Assembly: GCA_009692465.1 (NCBI GenBank)
Contig: SHZD01000012.1
Span: 1 to 52,254, forward strand
Length of the DNA stretch: 52,254 nt
Source: Myxococcales bacterium
Lineage (GTDB): Bacteria > Myxococcota_A > UBA9042
Direction: 5' to 3'
Part shown: piece after piece, positions 52,105 to 52,254 of the stretch
Position numbering within the stretch: the first letter of the stretch is position 1
How the letters are laid out: the number at the start of each line of letters is the position of its first letter
The notes under the pieces: model-generated
What the model saw: the letters and a program-made list of their open reading frames with translations, nothing else
What the model was told of the DNA's origin: nothing
The model's database searches: none
Translations under genes and position numbers: made by a program

Positions 52105-52254
52105 CCTAGGAGCGTGTCGGAGTATTCCGACTCGCTCCTAGCGCCGTCTGGCTAGACGGCGGCAACTGTCCGAAACTGCGCGGATTCACTCCGGGCAGTT
52201 CTCGGACAGTTGAGAATAGTTGACTGGCAAGGAGCCTGTCGGATCGTAATAGAT
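52105..52254 (-). repeat. Family A multi-hairpin repeat, copy 3 (cut by window end)
   Basis: Matches copy 2 from its CCTAGG end to the segment GGATCGTAATAGAT, where the window ends. The long stem reads CAACTGTCCGAAACTGC with its partner ending CTCGGACAGTTG. Confidence 0.9.

Noticed and set aside
1..52254. Transposase or integrase explaining the repeats
   Set aside because: No reading frame here resembles a transposase, resolvase or integrase.

Overview
The window looks like chromosomal DNA of a myxobacterium-like Gram-negative (Myxococcota or a close deltaproteobacterial lineage). The evidence is the GC-rich coding, several lipobox lipoproteins, long extracytoplasmic proteins built of Cys-rich CDDG..CT-type repeats with MYXO-CTERM-like tails (a Cys, a membrane helix, then Arg residues), a DUF2330 protein, an FHA-GAF-sigma54 activator and many orphan histidine kinases. 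No rRNA, tRNA, CRISPR array, prophage or transposase gene was seen. About 36 protein genes are supported.

Layout. 0.3-4.6 kb: GAF histidine kinase, FtsB-like protein, then a convergent ZnuC/ZnuB-type metal transporter whose permease ends in a double His-rich module. 5.0-13.7 kb: secreted S9 peptidase, TPR hybrid kinase, Cys-rich lipoprotein, CotH-like lipoprotein. 13.7-19.7 kb, minus strand: DUF2330 protein, MenB, sigma54 activator, TPR membrane protein. 19.9-22.5 kb: lipoprotein, DMT transporter, unrecognised 279-residue protein. 22.8-28.4 kb, minus strand: two small lipoproteins, an adenylate cyclase, a cupredoxin/beta-barrel pair and a Cys-type CcmE. 28.6-38.8 kb: a kinase with a degenerate receiver, a c-di-GMP enzyme, an S51-like protein, a Cys-rich lipoprotein, a kinase with a degraded ATPase domain and an intact receiver, and a PDZ-thioredoxin protein. 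39-45 kb: DedA, then a coupled pair (propeller lipoprotein and NlpC/P60 surface protein), then pgi. 44.9-52 kb, minus strand: a coupled trio around a CHAP-domain surface protein, then a DUF4159/VWA pair of the Bat type.

The most unusual feature is not a gene. At least ten structured intergenic repeats, roughly 100-210 bp each, are scattered through the window in related families. They have terminal inverted repeats (for example GGAACTGTCC, or CCTAGGAGC), internal hairpins and a shared core of about 50 bp. Their ends repeatedly fall on stop codons: seven genes have their stop codon inside or overlapping an element end, and two elements carry the stops of both convergent neighbours. One copy lies inside the signal-peptide region of the PDZ-thioredoxin gene and is read through in frame. 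Family A copies show a compensatory base change in a long stem. No gene that could move the elements is present, so they look like non-autonomous mobile elements or 3'-end structures.

Functionally the window is dominated by signalling (five kinase or activator proteins plus two second-messenger enzymes) and cell-surface proteins, with scattered housekeeping genes (menB, pgi, ccmE, ftsB-like).
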